DNA of 32,038 bases from Sulfurovum sp. (GCA_027068435.1 JAMOTA010000033.1:1-32038); one strand, 5' to 3'. Positions 1 through 8,390 are shown, numbered from the stretch's first letter. A program made the numbers and translations. The notes: a model not told the origin generated them from the letters alone.

Positions 1-133
1 TTTCATAGTCTAAAACTTCATGGTAAAGCGTGTCATACTCTTCATCTGTAGCAATGGGATTGTCTTCAACATAATAGGCGTATGCCCATTTTTTAAGGGT
101 GTCTGTTTTTTCTTGGTATTGTTTATTTGTCAT
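1..133 (-). CDS. ligA: NAD-dependent DNA ligase LigA (N-terminus only; runs off the window edge)
   Basis: The reverse strand encodes 44 residues from an ATG at 133..131 and stays open to the window edge. The stretch LKKWAYAYYVEDNP followed by DEEYDTLYHEV is the adenylation-domain Ia start of NAD-dependent ligases: helical, with the Y-Y-V and D-E-E-Y-D contacts that bind the NMN half of NAD. The enzyme seals nicks during replication and repair. Its start lies 3 bp after the stop of the toxin gene upstream, so the toxin-antitoxin pair has been placed directly in front of it and may contribute read-through transcription. In Campylobacter and Helicobacter ligA lies close to folP; here several genes separate them. 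Too short for any statement about later domains. Confidence 0.85.
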   Translation of the reverse strand, partial: MTNKQYQEKTDTLKKWAYAYYVEDNPIATDEEYDTLYHEVLDYE

Positions 134-136
134 CTA

Positions 137-415
137 TTACCTCTTAAATACTTCATTATGGGAACCTATACGTATAAGCCAAAGTTCATTGTTTTTTATT
201 TTATATACCACAAGTACATCACCACTAATATGAAATTCATAATACCCCATATAATCACCTTTTAAAGGATGATTCAATGCTTCTATAGGTAAATCTTTTT
301 TTTCTATAAGCCTAGAAAGATAGACAACATATTTAGAAAAGTGTTTATCACTAAGTTGTATCTTTCTTATATCTTTTAAAAAACTCTTATGCCGTTTAAC
401 TATAAGCTCTTTTAT
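137..415 (-). CDS. YafQ/RelE-type mRNA interferase toxin with non-canonical (ATA) start or mutated start codon
   Basis: An open frame below the antitoxin encodes a YafQ-family ribosome-dependent endoribonuclease. Visible family features are N-H-P-L-K-G-D-Y, Y-E-F-H-I and V-V-Y-K-I strands, and the C-terminal R-I-G-S-H-N-E-V-F. The last corresponds to the catalytic Arg/His/Phe cluster of YafQ. The frame is closed upstream by TAG, and the 5' part contains no ATG, GTG or TTG. The first usable-looking codon is ATA at 415..413, which would give 92 aa, the length of E. coli YafQ, and would overlap the antitoxin by 20 bp as is usual for such pairs. Either an ATG has mutated to ATA, giving a silenced or weakly made toxin, or a rare start is used. 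Internal ATG/TTG codons would remove half of the fold. Confidence 0.75.
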   Translation of the reverse strand: MKELIVKRHKSFLKDIRKIQLSDKHFSKYVVYLSRLIEKKDLPIEALNHPLKGDYMGYYEFHISGDVLVVYKIKNNELWLIRIGSHNEVFKR

Positions 416-662
416 GCTCTTCTATCATCTCTTCAAGCGTAATTTCTTCCATATTTATACCTAGCTCAGCATCTTTCATTGCTTGTAAAGTTTCATCATT
501 AGGAATTTTCAACTCCATCGGGATACCTCTTTCACGTTTAATCCCTTTCATAAACATAGCAATAGCCTGAGATGTACTGATACCTATCTCAGATAAAATC
601 TTTTCAACATCTTCTTTTAAGCCTGCATCTATTCTAGCTCTTACTGTCGCATCAAGTGCCAT
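396..662 (-). CDS. RelB/DinJ-family antitoxin
   Basis: 88 aa. The N-terminal segment (about residues 5-45) has the ribbon-helix-helix pattern of RelB/DinJ proteins: one DNA-binding strand (ATVRARID) followed by two helices, with the family-typical GISTSQAIAMFMK. The acidic C-terminal half would wrap the toxin. It is the first gene of a pair with the YafQ-like toxin, which it overlaps. It should neutralise the toxin and repress the operon by binding the inverted repeat just upstream of its start. The pair sits between ligA and an unrelated divergent gene and looks like an insertion into an otherwise conserved neighbourhood. Confidence 0.9.
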   Translation of the reverse strand: MALDATVRARIDAGLKEDVEKILSEIGISTSQAIAMFMKGIKRERGIPMELKIPNDETLQAMKDAELGINMEEITLEEMIEEHKRAYS

Positions 663-681
663 AATACATCCTTTTTTATTT

Positions 682-705
682 ATTGTAGCACAAGTGGGCT
701 ACAAT
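682..705. promoter_or_regulatory. Probable RelB/DinJ operator (inverted repeat)
   Basis: ATTGTAGC, an 8-bp spacer and GCTACAAT form a perfect 8-bp-arm inverted repeat 20 bp upstream of the antitoxin start. Ribbon-helix-helix antitoxins commonly autoregulate through such palindromes. The assignment rests on position and symmetry only. Confidence 0.6.
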
Positions 706-753
706 GTCAATATACTATATTCTACAACTCTAAACCAAAAAATCGAACTATGA

Positions 754-759
754 TATAAT
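754..759 (+). promoter_or_regulatory. -10 element (TATAAT) for the SPFH gene
   Basis: A perfect TATAAT lies 28 bp before the ATG at 788, followed by a TAGGAG ribosome site. No good -35 is visible, which is common for sigma-70 promoters in Campylobacterota. Confidence 0.55.
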
Positions 760-787
760 AAGACTATATTAATATGTAGGAGATATT

Positions 788-1783
788 ATGGCATTTTTTG
801 ATCCTTTGAAACGGCAACTGCGTTCTGTTATGCAGTGGGATAATGAGCATAGCGATACACTTTTTTACCGATGGAGTAGTAATGGTGATGAGATTAAAAA
901 TGCTTCTAAGCTTATTGTTGGACCTACGCAAGGTTGTATATTTGTCTATGAGGGTAAGATAAAAGCGGTTTTTCATCATGAAGGTCTTTATAGCATAGAG
1001 ACTTCAAACATCCCTTTTATTACTACGATTAAAAAAACGATGCAGTTTTTTGAGAGTGAACATAAAGCTGAGTTTTACTTCTATAAAAGAAGTATCTTAG
1101 CTGACCAAAAATGGGGAACTGTTGCACCTATTAAGTATATTGACCCTGTGTATAACTTTCCTGTAGAACTGTTTGCTTTTGGTAATTATAGTATACAGAT
1201 ACAAGACCCAAAAAGTTTTTTTGTCTCCATAGTAGGAGAGCAAGAGTATTTTGGTGTAGATGAACTCAGAACCCTAGTCAATGCACGTTTAGTTCACCCC
1301 ATGAGTGACATGTTTGCAGAGTCTAAAGTTTCGTATAACGATATAGATGCACAAAGAGAAGAGTTAGGTGAGGCGTTAGAACTGAAGTTAGTTAAAGAGT
1401 TTGAAACTTTAGGCTTTACCCTAAATGACTTTAGGATAGAGGGTACAGAGTTTGATGAAAAAACCAAAAATCGCATCAATAAAATAGCCGATACCCAAGC
1501 CACACACTATGCAGCAAAACAAGTAGGCGTAAGCTATAAAGATATGAGGCAACTAGACGCACTGAGTGACGCTGCCTCCAACGAAGCAGGTGCAGCAGGG
1601 GTTTTCATGGGAGCAAATGCGGGGAGTATGCTCTCTTCTAACCTTAGTGAACCTCTCTCTAACACCAAAACTAATGACACGATAGTAGAGAGACTTACCA
1701 AACTTAAAACGCTTTTTGAGGCAGAGCTTATCAGCAGTGCAGAGTATGAGAAGAAGAAACATACTATTTTAGAAGAGTTATAA
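788..1783 (+). CDS. SPFH-domain protein with C-terminal SHOCT motif (YdjL / 'virion core protein'-like)
   Basis: 331 aa. Residues about 1-230 resemble the SPFH/Band-7-like group often annotated as virion core protein-like, with a long helical part containing LGEALELKLVKEFETLGF. A low-complexity Ala/Gly linker (about 265-285) is followed by a short C-terminal SHOCT domain (about 298-331: ERLTKLKTLFEAELISSAEYEKKK). No signal peptide or membrane segment is seen, so it is probably cytoplasmic or peripheral at the membrane, perhaps forming oligomeric scaffolds. Start: ATG with TAGGAG 8 bp upstream. The next gene begins at the base after its stop, so the two are probably translationally coupled and work together. 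The exact role of this family is not established. Confidence 0.75.
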   Translation: MAFFDPLKRQLRSVMQWDNEHSDTLFYRWSSNGDEIKNASKLIVGPTQGCIFVYEGKIKAVFHHEGLYSIETSNIPFITTIKKTMQFFESEHKAEFYFYKRSILADQKWGTVAPIKYIDPVYNFPVELFAFGNYSIQIQDPKSFFVSIVGEQEYFGVDELRTLVNARLVHPMSDMFAESKVSYNDIDAQREELGEALELKLVKEFETLGFTLNDFRIEGTEFDEKTKNRINKIADTQATHYAAKQVGVSYKDMRQLDALSDAASNEAGAAGVFMGANAGSMLSSNLSEPLSNTKTNDTIVERLTKLKTLFEAELISSAEYEKKKHTILEEL

Positions 1784-2416
1784 GTGAAGTGTAAATTTTG
1801 TTCTGCTCCACTACCAAGAGAGGGTGCTATTTGTAGCTATTGTGGGCAAAGGAATCCTTTAAACTTAGGGGTACTTTCAGCCATAGAGATAGAAGAGAAA
1901 AACACTACACTAAACTGCCCTGTATGCGATGTAGCATTTGACAACATCAATATAGGTTTAAAAAAGAGACTACTTGTTCAGCGTTGTCATGAGTGTGATG
2001 GTCTGTTTATTATAGAAGATATTTTAGAACAACTGATAGATAAACAGAGTACTCCCAAAGAGCAGATAGATTTACATGTACTTCGTTTTGTTCAAAATAA
2101 CCCTAGACATAAACAAGAGAGGGTTGTCAAATACCGTTCGTGTCCTGTCTGTAATAAGATTATGCAACGTACAAACTATAGAGCGGTAAGTGGGGTTATC
2201 ATAGACCGATGTCTTCGCCATGGCATCTGGCTAGATGGTGGAGAGTTACGACAAATTTTTGAGTGGAAAAAGGCAGGAGGGGCTACAAAAGTAAACAGTA
2301 ACTTTCCTAAGATAAAAAAAACACCTTCAAAAGGGTATATGTATAAAGAGAAACAAGCATCTTACACCTTTGACCCTATAGGTGATTTTTTTACATGGTT
2401 ACAAGGTGGTATATAA
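1784..2416 (+). CDS. Multi-zinc-ribbon protein (zf-TFIIB type)
   Basis: 210 aa, starting at a GTG directly after the SPFH stop codon. Three metal-binding units are visible: CKFC...CSYC at residues about 3-21, CPVC...CHEC at about 45-72, and CPVC...CLRHGIWLDGGEL at about 119-153. The last is the signature of the zf-TFIIB (TFIIB-like zinc ribbon) family. No enzymatic motif is visible. Its coupling to an SPFH-SHOCT protein suggests a partner or adaptor in one complex, but the function is unknown. The gene converges with sanA, with only 2 bp between the two stop codons. Confidence 0.7.
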   Translation: MKCKFCSAPLPREGAICSYCGQRNPLNLGVLSAIEIEEKNTTLNCPVCDVAFDNINIGLKKRLLVQRCHECDGLFIIEDILEQLIDKQSTPKEQIDLHVLRFVQNNPRHKQERVVKYRSCPVCNKIMQRTNYRAVSGVIIDRCLRHGIWLDGGELRQIFEWKKAGGATKVNSNFPKIKKTPSKGYMYKEKQASYTFDPIGDFFTWLQGGI

Positions 2417-2418
2417 CA

Positions 2419-3063
2419 CTACCTATAGCGTACTCTCTCTTTCTTTCCATAAAACTTAGGTTCTGTGTGTAACACATAAACATCTAAAAAAGCTTTTGCT
2501 CTAGCTAGGTACTCTCGTGCTTTCATTCTGTAAGCAGCAGCTGTTCCAGCAATATCTTTTGCCACAAAACCAATGGCTTTTTGCCCTTTGGCTTGTGCTA
2601 AGAACAAGGCACGTTCAAGATGGAACTTTTGTGAAACGATAATGTAGTCTTCAAGATTAAAGATAGCTTCTGCTCTTACTACTGAGTCTAAAGTTCTAAA
2701 CCCTGCGTAGTCTAAGCTTATGTACTTTTTAGGTACACCTGCACGGATAAGGTCTTTTTGCATAGTTGTTGTCTCATCATAATACTTCGTACCGTTATCT
2801 CCTGAGACAACTATGGCTCTTACTTTTCCTGCTTTCCAGAGTGCTACTGCTGCTCTTATGCGATAGACATAAAAGTAATTCTTTTTACCTCTTGAGACAT
2901 ACTTAGCTGTACCTAAGACTAACGCTGCTTTTTTTGCTGGTACCTCTTTTATGTGAGAATACAGATGTTCTTGGGCTTGTTTAGAGATATATAAATCTAC
3001 TGATACCACAAATACAACTAAACTTACAAAGAGTAGAACCATCCATTTTAAAATACGCATCAT
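2419..3063 (-). CDS. sanA: SanA/YdcF-family (DUF218) inner-membrane protein
   Basis: 214 aa. An N-terminal membrane anchor (about residues 5-26) precedes a DUF218 domain. Its motifs match SanA of E. coli closely: ALVLGTAKY, YVYRI, VVSGDNGT, TTMQKDLIRAGVP, LDYAGFRTLDSVVRAE and IVSQKFHLERALF. SanA is linked to envelope integrity and vancomycin exclusion; its chemistry is not established. It is the last gene of the rppH-lysC-hobA-holB-folP run, 3 bp after folP, and so is probably co-transcribed with it. Confidence 0.85.
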   Translation of the reverse strand: MMRILKWMVLLFVSLVVFVVSVDLYISKQAQEHLYSHIKEVPAKKAALVLGTAKYVSRGKKNYFYVYRIRAAVALWKAGKVRAIVVSGDNGTKYYDETTTMQKDLIRAGVPKKYISLDYAGFRTLDSVVRAEAIFNLEDYIIVSQKFHLERALFLAQAKGQKAIGFVAKDIAGTAAAYRMKAREYLARAKAFLDVYVLHTEPKFYGKKERVRYR

Positions 3064-3066
3064 CTT

Positions 3067-4206
3067 TTATAGTAATGCCTCTTGCACTCTTAGCGCTTGT
3101 TGATGTGCTTTTACATCATGACACCGTACAATATTTGCACCATTCTCCACTGCTTTTAAATGGATAGCTAGTGTACCTGATAAACGCTCACTGGTATGGG
3201 TGGGAGTGATTTTATCTATCATGGACTTTCTGCTAGCTCCTATGAGTAGTTCACATCCAAAGCTTTTAAAATGTGCCAAATTTTTAATGAGTGTAATATT
3301 ATGTTCTAATGTCTTTCCAAACCCTATACCAACATCTAAAAGCAGAGACTCTCTAGCTAAGCCCAAGGCTTCACACTTAGCAATACGCTCTTCAAAAAAC
3401 TGACTCACCTCAACCATAATATCATCATATAGAGGATTTGTTTGCATCGTTTGGGGTGTGCCTTGCATATGCATAATACATAGTTTTGCACTATATTTTA
3501 TGCATAATCTTATCAGCTCTTCACTACTTGCACCTGTAATGTCATTGACTAAAGTAAAGCCTGACTTTAAGGCATACTCTATCACTTCTGGTGTATAGCT
3601 ATCTATGGAAAATACTGCTTTTTCATACAGCTTTTTAGAAGCGATAGCATCACAAATAGGCTTCATACGTAACAGCTCTTCCTCTACTGTCACTACATCA
3701 GCATTAGGGCGAGAGGAGACTGCACCGATGTCAACAATAGAAGCACCCTCTTTTATCATCTGTTCACACTGAGTTATAGCATCATCAGATACAAACCTAC
3801 TCTCTTTAAAAAAGCTATCATCGTTTGCATTTATAACACCCATTATTTGTGTGGGGTAGTGTAAAGTTTTAAGAAACTTTTTAAGCTCTATTGCTAGTTT
3901 TTTAAGTCCAAAAGGTTGAGCCAACTCTTTGTGTGAGAGTAGCTCTATATGTTTAAGTGTACCTATAAGCATACAGTCATGCATTGGCTTTTCACAGAGT
4001 ATCACCCCACTAGGCACTGCTAAGTCTGCCCCTATACTTAAGGCATCTTGTTTCAAGATATTTGCAGCTGGGGTTTTTAAATCTTTAATGTAAAAACAAA
4101 AAAGCTCCATCTTCTTAGCCATAATACTCACCCCAGCACTCTGAACACCAAGGGCTTTAAGTGTTGTTTTTTTATCTGAGATATTACCTAGTTTATAAAT
4201 ATGCAT
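3067..4206 (-). CDS. folP: Dihydropteroate synthase
   Basis: 379 aa, longer than typical FolP (about 280) because of a roughly 110-residue N-terminal extension as in other Campylobacterota. The TIM-barrel part is complete: IMGVINANDDSFF (a divergent form of the usual MGVLNVTPDSF loop), GASIVDIGAVSSRP (pterin/pABA loop), SIDSYTPEV, LVNDITG, CIMHMQGTPQTMQ, LLLDVGIGFGKT and LLIGASRKS. The protein ends in a C-RCHDV motif that binds the pterin pyrophosphate. It condenses 6-hydroxymethyl-dihydropterin pyrophosphate with p-aminobenzoate in folate synthesis. It begins 3 bp after the holB stop, inside the conserved operon. Confidence 0.93.
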   Translation of the reverse strand: MHIYKLGNISDKKTTLKALGVQSAGVSIMAKKMELFCFYIKDLKTPAANILKQDALSIGADLAVPSGVILCEKPMHDCMLIGTLKHIELLSHKELAQPFGLKKLAIELKKFLKTLHYPTQIMGVINANDDSFFKESRFVSDDAITQCEQMIKEGASIVDIGAVSSRPNADVVTVEEELLRMKPICDAIASKKLYEKAVFSIDSYTPEVIEYALKSGFTLVNDITGASSEELIRLCIKYSAKLCIMHMQGTPQTMQTNPLYDDIMVEVSQFFEERIAKCEALGLARESLLLDVGIGFGKTLEHNITLIKNLAHFKSFGCELLIGASRKSMIDKITPTHTSERLSGTLAIHLKAVENGANIVRCHDVKAHQQALRVQEALL

Positions 4207-4209
4207 AAC

Positions 4210-4896
4210 TTATCTTCTCTTTCTAGCTAGAAGCTTTAAAAGCAACGCATTGAGTACAAATATCGGTGGTGAGCCTATATCTAAAGCTATAAATGCATTA
4301 GAGAAGAGTGTTAAAGTTTTTTCATCTAAGTTGTATTTTTGAGAGATTATCGCCTCTTTACTTATCTGCTCTATAAGAGGTTTCATCGCTTTAACATCGG
4401 TACGTTTATGCGTCTGTATAAACTCATACACCGTTTCTAAAGATAGCTGTTCCATACTAAGAGCTAACGCTTCACACTCTTTAGTCTCACTCAATACTGT
4501 TACAGGTAAACGAGACTTTATGGTGTCAAGGAGTGTTGATTTACTCTCTGTAATAAGTATAAACTCTTTGTTTTTAGGTGGTTCTTCTATCACTTTAAGT
4601 AGTTTATTTTGGACAATAGGAGAGAAGTTCTTTGAGACAAGTATAATAACCATCGTCTCTTCTGTAGCCATATAGGCTTTTTCTATAGCCAGTTTCGCAT
4701 CTACTACAGAAAAAGTCTCTTTCTCTGTAGCAATTCTGTGTACATTATAGGGTGTAGCTTCACCCTCTTTGTGTAGATTTGTTGCCATGCTAGGAGAGAG
4801 TATCTCTACAAACAGTTCTGTACTCTTAAGCTGTTCTAGTTGCTCTACTGCCTCTTCAAGATGACCTGTAATAATAACCTGACTTTGCACTATCAT
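4210..4896 (-). CDS. holB: DNA polymerase III delta-prime subunit (HolB), short epsilonproteobacterial form
   Basis: 228 aa. It lacks an obvious Walker A motif, as expected for a delta-prime. It keeps the clamp-loader signature region VQNKLLKVIEEPPKNKEFILITES followed by LDTIKSRLP (sensor/SRC-like region). It is shorter than E. coli HolB (334 aa), with a reduced N-terminal part, as in Campylobacter and Helicobacter. The gene order hobA-holB-folP supports the call. Its ATG overlaps the hobA stop by 4 bp, so translation is coupled, linking an initiation factor with a replisome subunit. Confidence 0.85.
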   Translation of the reverse strand: MIVQSQVIITGHLEEAVEQLEQLKSTELFVEILSPSMATNLHKEGEATPYNVHRIATEKETFSVVDAKLAIEKAYMATEETMVIILVSKNFSPIVQNKLLKVIEEPPKNKEFILITESKSTLLDTIKSRLPVTVLSETKECEALALSMEQLSLETVYEFIQTHKRTDVKAMKPLIEQISKEAIISQKYNLDEKTLTLFSNAFIALDIGSPPIFVLNALLLKLLARKRR

Positions 4897-5441
4897 AACT
4901 CTAAATCTATATCCCCAAAAAGTGCAGCAGAGAGTGTGGTATCAAAAAGTTTATACAATTGTAAAAGTTTTATATCTAAAAGTGTATCGGCACTACGTAA
5001 GGCAAAACTATTTTGTATCTCTTCATCCATTATCCATAAAAAGCTCTCATCATTACGGTATGCCAATTTTGTAAGTGGATGGTCACCTTTTCCTATATAC
5101 CAAATATAGTAACCATTGGGGTGTGATATATCTAGCATATCTTCAAGAAGCTCTAAATCTTGTGTAGAGGTTATATTTATCAAGTCTGGAAACTGATCTA
5201 TAAGATGATAAAAAGGGAGAAGAGGACGGTTTTTTTTCAAATCATTTACACTGTTGAGTATATAATTAGCAAACCATCTGTGTTTATTATCGGTAATAAT
5301 CAGTACTGTTTTCCCCTCTATTACTTGAGATACAGCACTCTTTACTAATGGAGACCATTCATAACGATACTCTTCCATCCAAGAGAATCCTGACTCCTCT
5401 TCACGTATTGTTTCAAGTGTCCATTTTAAAAGTTGTTGCAT
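4893..5441 (-). CDS. hobA: HobA, DnaA-binding replication initiation regulator
   Basis: 182 aa, close to the roughly 180 aa of Helicobacter HobA. The N-terminal LLKWTLETIREEE...FSWMEEYRYEW and the following alternating strands and helices (TVLIITDNKHRWF) fit the SIS-like fold of HobA, the functional equivalent of DiaA. HobA tetramers bind DnaA domain I and promote orisome assembly. Its position between lysC and holB matches HP1230 in H. pylori. It starts 4 bp after lysC and overlaps holB by 4 bp. This family is confined to Campylobacterota, so the gene is a strong taxonomic marker. Confidence 0.85.
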   Translation of the reverse strand: MQQLLKWTLETIREEESGFSWMEEYRYEWSPLVKSAVSQVIEGKTVLIITDNKHRWFANYILNSVNDLKKNRPLLPFYHLIDQFPDLINITSTQDLELLEDMLDISHPNGYYIWYIGKGDHPLTKLAYRNDESFLWIMDEEIQNSFALRSADTLLDIKLLQLYKLFDTTLSAALFGDIDLEL

Positions 5442-5445
5442 TGAA

Positions 5446-6651
5446 TTACTTATCTAACTCATACGCTTCATGTAGTGTACGAATAGCAAGTTCACCATAC
5501 TTCTCATCTATAACCATAGAGACTTTTATCTCAGAAGTTGAAATCATTTGAATGTTTATGCTGTTAGTCGCCATTACAGTAAATGCTGTAGCTGCTACAC
5601 CAGAGTGTGACTTCATACCCACACCTACAACAGAGACTTTACATACATGTTCATCAAAGTCCATACCCTCTATGTCATGGTTAAAGTTCATCATAAGCTT
5701 TTTAGCATCTTCATGGTCGCTTTGAGGTACAGTAAACCCAAGGTTTGTAGAACCATCTGCTCCCACATTTTGGATAATCATATCTACATTGATATTTTCT
5801 TTTGCTAACATAGTAAATATTTCTGATGCAATACCTGGTCTATCTGAAACACCTCTAAGTGTAACTCTTGCTTGGTTTTTATCTAACACAACACCACTAA
5901 CTAAAACTTCTTCCATACTGTTACTCTCCTTTGTAATAAGTGTACCTATGTTGTCACTAAAACTACTTTTAGCATACAATTTAACATTTAACTTTTTTGC
6001 CAACTCTACTGAACGGCTCTGTAGTACTTTTGCACCAAGTGAAGAGAGTTCAAGCATCTCATCATAAGAGATAACATCTAATTTCTTAGCATTAGGTTCT
6101 ATGCGTGGGTCTGTCGTGTAAATGCCATCTACATCTGAGTAGATTTCACACTGGTCTGCTTTTAACGCAGCAGCTAAGGCTACAGCTGAAAGGTCTGAAC
6201 CTCCACGCCCTAGTGTCGTAACAGCTCCATCTTGGTTTACCCCTTGAAAACCTGCAACGATGACTATTTTACCCGCTTTGATTGCTGAGTGCATCGCTTT
6301 GGGGTCTATGGACTTGATACGTGCATAGGTATGTGTATCATCAGTGACTATCCCTGCTCCACGACCTGTCATAGCTACAGCATCATAACCTCTAGCTTGT
6401 AGGGCTATAGAGAGTAGTGCTGCGGTTATCCTCTCTCCTGAACTTAAAAGCATATCCATCTCTTTTTTAGCAGGTTCTTTCGTAAAATGATGTGCAAAAC
6501 CAATAAGCTTATTGGTCTCACCACTCATAGCTGAAACAACTACAACAATATCATCTCCCGCTTCTCTTGCTTTTGCTACACGGTTAGTTACATTCTCTAT
6601 ACGCTCAACATCACCAACACTCGTGCCACCATACTTATGTACAATTAACAT
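5446..6651 (-). CDS. lysC: Aspartate kinase
   Basis: 401 aa, the usual length of monofunctional LysC. The kinase domain begins with VHKYGGTSVGD (ATP/phosphate loop) and contains the substrate loop TLGRGGSDLSA and YSDVDGIYTTDPR. Two C-terminal ACT domains (about residues 265-401) carry the regulatory lysine/threonine site. The enzyme phosphorylates aspartate at the entry to lysine, threonine, methionine and diaminopimelate synthesis. It lies 46 bp after rppH and 4 bp before hobA. No lysine-riboswitch-like leader fits in the 46-bp gap, so control is probably allosteric. Confidence 0.96.
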   Translation of the reverse strand: MLIVHKYGGTSVGDVERIENVTNRVAKAREAGDDIVVVVSAMSGETNKLIGFAHHFTKEPAKKEMDMLLSSGERITAALLSIALQARGYDAVAMTGRGAGIVTDDTHTYARIKSIDPKAMHSAIKAGKIVIVAGFQGVNQDGAVTTLGRGGSDLSAVALAAALKADQCEIYSDVDGIYTTDPRIEPNAKKLDVISYDEMLELSSLGAKVLQSRSVELAKKLNVKLYAKSSFSDNIGTLITKESNSMEEVLVSGVVLDKNQARVTLRGVSDRPGIASEIFTMLAKENINVDMIIQNVGADGSTNLGFTVPQSDHEDAKKLMMNFNHDIEGMDFDEHVCKVSVVGVGMKSHSGVAATAFTVMATNSINIQMISTSEIKVSMVIDEKYGELAIRTLHEAYELDK

Positions 6652-6697
6652 TTAAATATATTCCTTTTTTTATAATAAACCATAACTCAAACAAGGG

Positions 6698-7177
6698 TTA
6701 AATCAAACCCTCTTCTATAAAATAATCAATTACCCTTCGATATACTCTTCGTTTAAAAAAAGTAACTTTCTTAAATAACTGTTCATACGCAACAAATTCA
6801 TACTCTTCAAATTCTGGAATCTTGTATGCTTGTAAATCAATAGTTGCACCCTCTTTAAGACGCACTAAAAAGTACTTTTGCGTCTGTCCATCAAAGGGGT
6901 ATGTTTTGCCTTGTGAAACTTTAGGAAAATCATAAGTAATCCATTCAGGAAACTCTCCTAAAATTTCAACATCATTACAACCAATCTCCTCTAGTAGTTC
7001 TCTATGAAGTGCCTCGTGTAAGGTCTCACCTTCATCTATGCCACCTTGCGGAAACTGCCAAGCATTTTTAATATCACTACGATGTGCTACAAAAAATTCA
7101 CATTTTTCAGGATATTTTGAAGAGAGTATGACGGCTGCAACATTTGGGCGATAACGCTTTTTATTGTGCATTTTCAA
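6698..7177 (-). CDS. rppH: RNA pyrophosphohydrolase (Nudix)
   Basis: 159 aa with a perfect Nudix box at about residues 45-67: [22 protein letters not shown]. An N-terminal YRPNVAAV strand and [20 protein letters not shown] fit RppH/NudH, which removes pyrophosphate from mRNA 5' ends and triggers decay. Helicobacter carries the same gene (HP1228, earlier called invA) beside lysC. It is the first gene of the minus-strand operon, and its promoter must lie in the 107-bp gap shared with the divergent hemW. Confidence 0.92.
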   Translation of the reverse strand: MKMHNKKRYRPNVAAVILSSKYPEKCEFFVAHRSDIKNAWQFPQGGIDEGETLHEALHRELLEEIGCNDVEILGEFPEWITYDFPKVSQGKTYPFDGQTQKYFLVRLKEGATIDLQAYKIPEFEEYEFVAYEQLFKKVTFFKRRVYRRVIDYFIEEGLI

Positions 7178-7284
7178 ATACTCATTTCTCTTAAAATTTT
7201 GTTTACGCTCTTTTTTCTGTTATGATTTTATCAAAATTGTAGTTATAAGCAGTTTTAACCCCACAAAAGTACCCAAGGAAAACC

Positions 7285-8340
7285 ATGCTCATTTATCTTC
7301 ATATACCCTATTGTGACTCCAAATGTCACTACTGTAGTTTCAACTCCTATGTCGATAAATTTGACACACGAAAAGCCTACATGGAAGCCCTCTACAAACA
7401 GCTTCGTTTTGAACTCGAACGTTTTAAGCCACAAAAAGGAGAGATAAAAACACTTTTTATTGGAGGTGGTACACCTTCGACTATTGACCCTGTACTCTAC
7501 CAACCTATTTTTGACTTAGTAGAACCCTACTTAGAGAAAAACGCAGAGATAACCACAGAAGCAAACCCAAACTCTGCTACAAAAGCATGGCTAAAAGGTA
7601 TGAAAGCCTTAGGGGTAAACCGCATAAGTTTTGGGGTGCAAAGTTTTAACTTTGAGAAACTTAAAGCACTAGGTAGGTCACATACACCACAACAAGCTAA
7701 AGATGCTCTACTCTATGCCAAAGAGTTAGGCTTTGAGCATCTTTCACTTGACCTCATTTATAACTACAAAGGCGACACAAAAGCGTTACTCTTAGCAGAC
7801 ATAAAAGAGGCATTTACCCTACCCATAGACCACATCTCAGCCTATGAACTCACCATAGAAGATGGAACAAAATTCTCCTCAACTCCAGAGGTAAGACAAG
7901 AGAATGAAAACCTCGCTTTTTTTGTAGCAGACCAGATAAAAGAACGAGGCTTTACCCAATACGAGATCTCAAACTTTGGAACTTACCAAAGCCAACACAA
8001 CAAAGGCTACTGGGAACTAGAAAACTACATAGGAGCTGGAGCTGGAGCAGTAGGTTTTCTCATCCAAACACGCTACTACCCACAAACCAACATAGATGCA
8101 TACATACAAAACCCACTAAACATAAAAGAAGAACCACTAACCAAAGAGGAGCTACAAACCGAGCAGATTTTTTTAGGCTTACGAAGTTGCATAGGCATTA
8201 ACCCCTCACTACTCTCAGACAAAATGCAAAAAAATGCCCAATTTCTCTGCGATGAAAAAAAACTAAAATGCAACAACACACACTACTACAACACCAATTA
8301 CTTTTTAAGTGATGAGTTGGCACTTTTTATTTTAGGGTAA
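7285..8340 (+). CDS. hemW: Radical SAM protein HemW (HemN-like, heme chaperone family)
   Basis: 351 aa. The N-terminus carries the radical SAM cluster motif C-x3-C-x2-C (C10, C14, C17 in IPYCDSKCHYCSF), then LFIGGGTPS and ISFGVQSFNFEKL. The short N-terminus without the HemN extension and the HemW_C-like tail indicate HemW rather than HemN. HemW binds heme and is thought to insert it into respiratory proteins. It is transcribed divergently from rppH. The last 128 bp recur at 12667-12794 and the last 20 bp in weaker form at 16912-16931, so this gene's 3' end marks an insertion hot spot. The reading frame here is intact. Confidence 0.88.
   Translation: MLIYLHIPYCDSKCHYCSFNSYVDKFDTRKAYMEALYKQLRFELERFKPQKGEIKTLFIGGGTPSTIDPVLYQPIFDLVEPYLEKNAEITTEANPNSATKAWLKGMKALGVNRISFGVQSFNFEKLKALGRSHTPQQAKDALLYAKELGFEHLSLDLIYNYKGDTKALLLADIKEAFTLPIDHISAYELTIEDGTKFSSTPEVRQENENLAFFVADQIKERGFTQYEISNFGTYQSQHNKGYWELENYIGAGAGAVGFLIQTRYYPQTNIDAYIQNPLNIKEEPLTKEELQTEQIFLGLRSCIGINPSLLSDKMQKNAQFLCDEKKLKCNNTHYYNTNYFLSDELALFILG
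8211..8338 (+). repeat. Direct repeat copy A: 3' end of hemW
   Basis: These last 128 bp of hemW match 12667-12794 with three substitutions and no gaps (offset 4456). Together they bracket the toxin-antitoxin island. The final 20 bp (8316-8335) also match 16912-16931 at 18 of 20 positions. Confidence 0.95.
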
Positions 8341-8390
8341 AAGGTATTATCTTTAGTTCTTGTGTATAGATTCTCATACGGGAGCGATGA
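8341..8390 (-). pseudogene. Possible short relic of a ParE/RelE-type toxin
   Basis: Reading the reverse strand gives a short frame ...HRSRMRIYTQELK... which lines up with the better-preserved relics at 10793-10901 (PQRCRMSIYIKD) and 11667-11726. The shared DNA core is a CCCGTATGAG-like box followed by an ATCTA element. The match is weak and too short to be sure; it could be chance. It lies between the hemW stop and the promoter of the next toxin-antitoxin pair (TATAAT at 8421-8426). Confidence 0.25.

Noticed and set aside
20-265. Forward-strand ORF of 81 aa
   Set aside because: Antisense to ligA and the YafQ-like toxin frame, with composition of a shadow frame and no ribosome site.
6652-6697. 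Lysine riboswitch in front of lysC
   Set aside because: Only 46 bp lie between rppH and lysC, too short for the aptamer.
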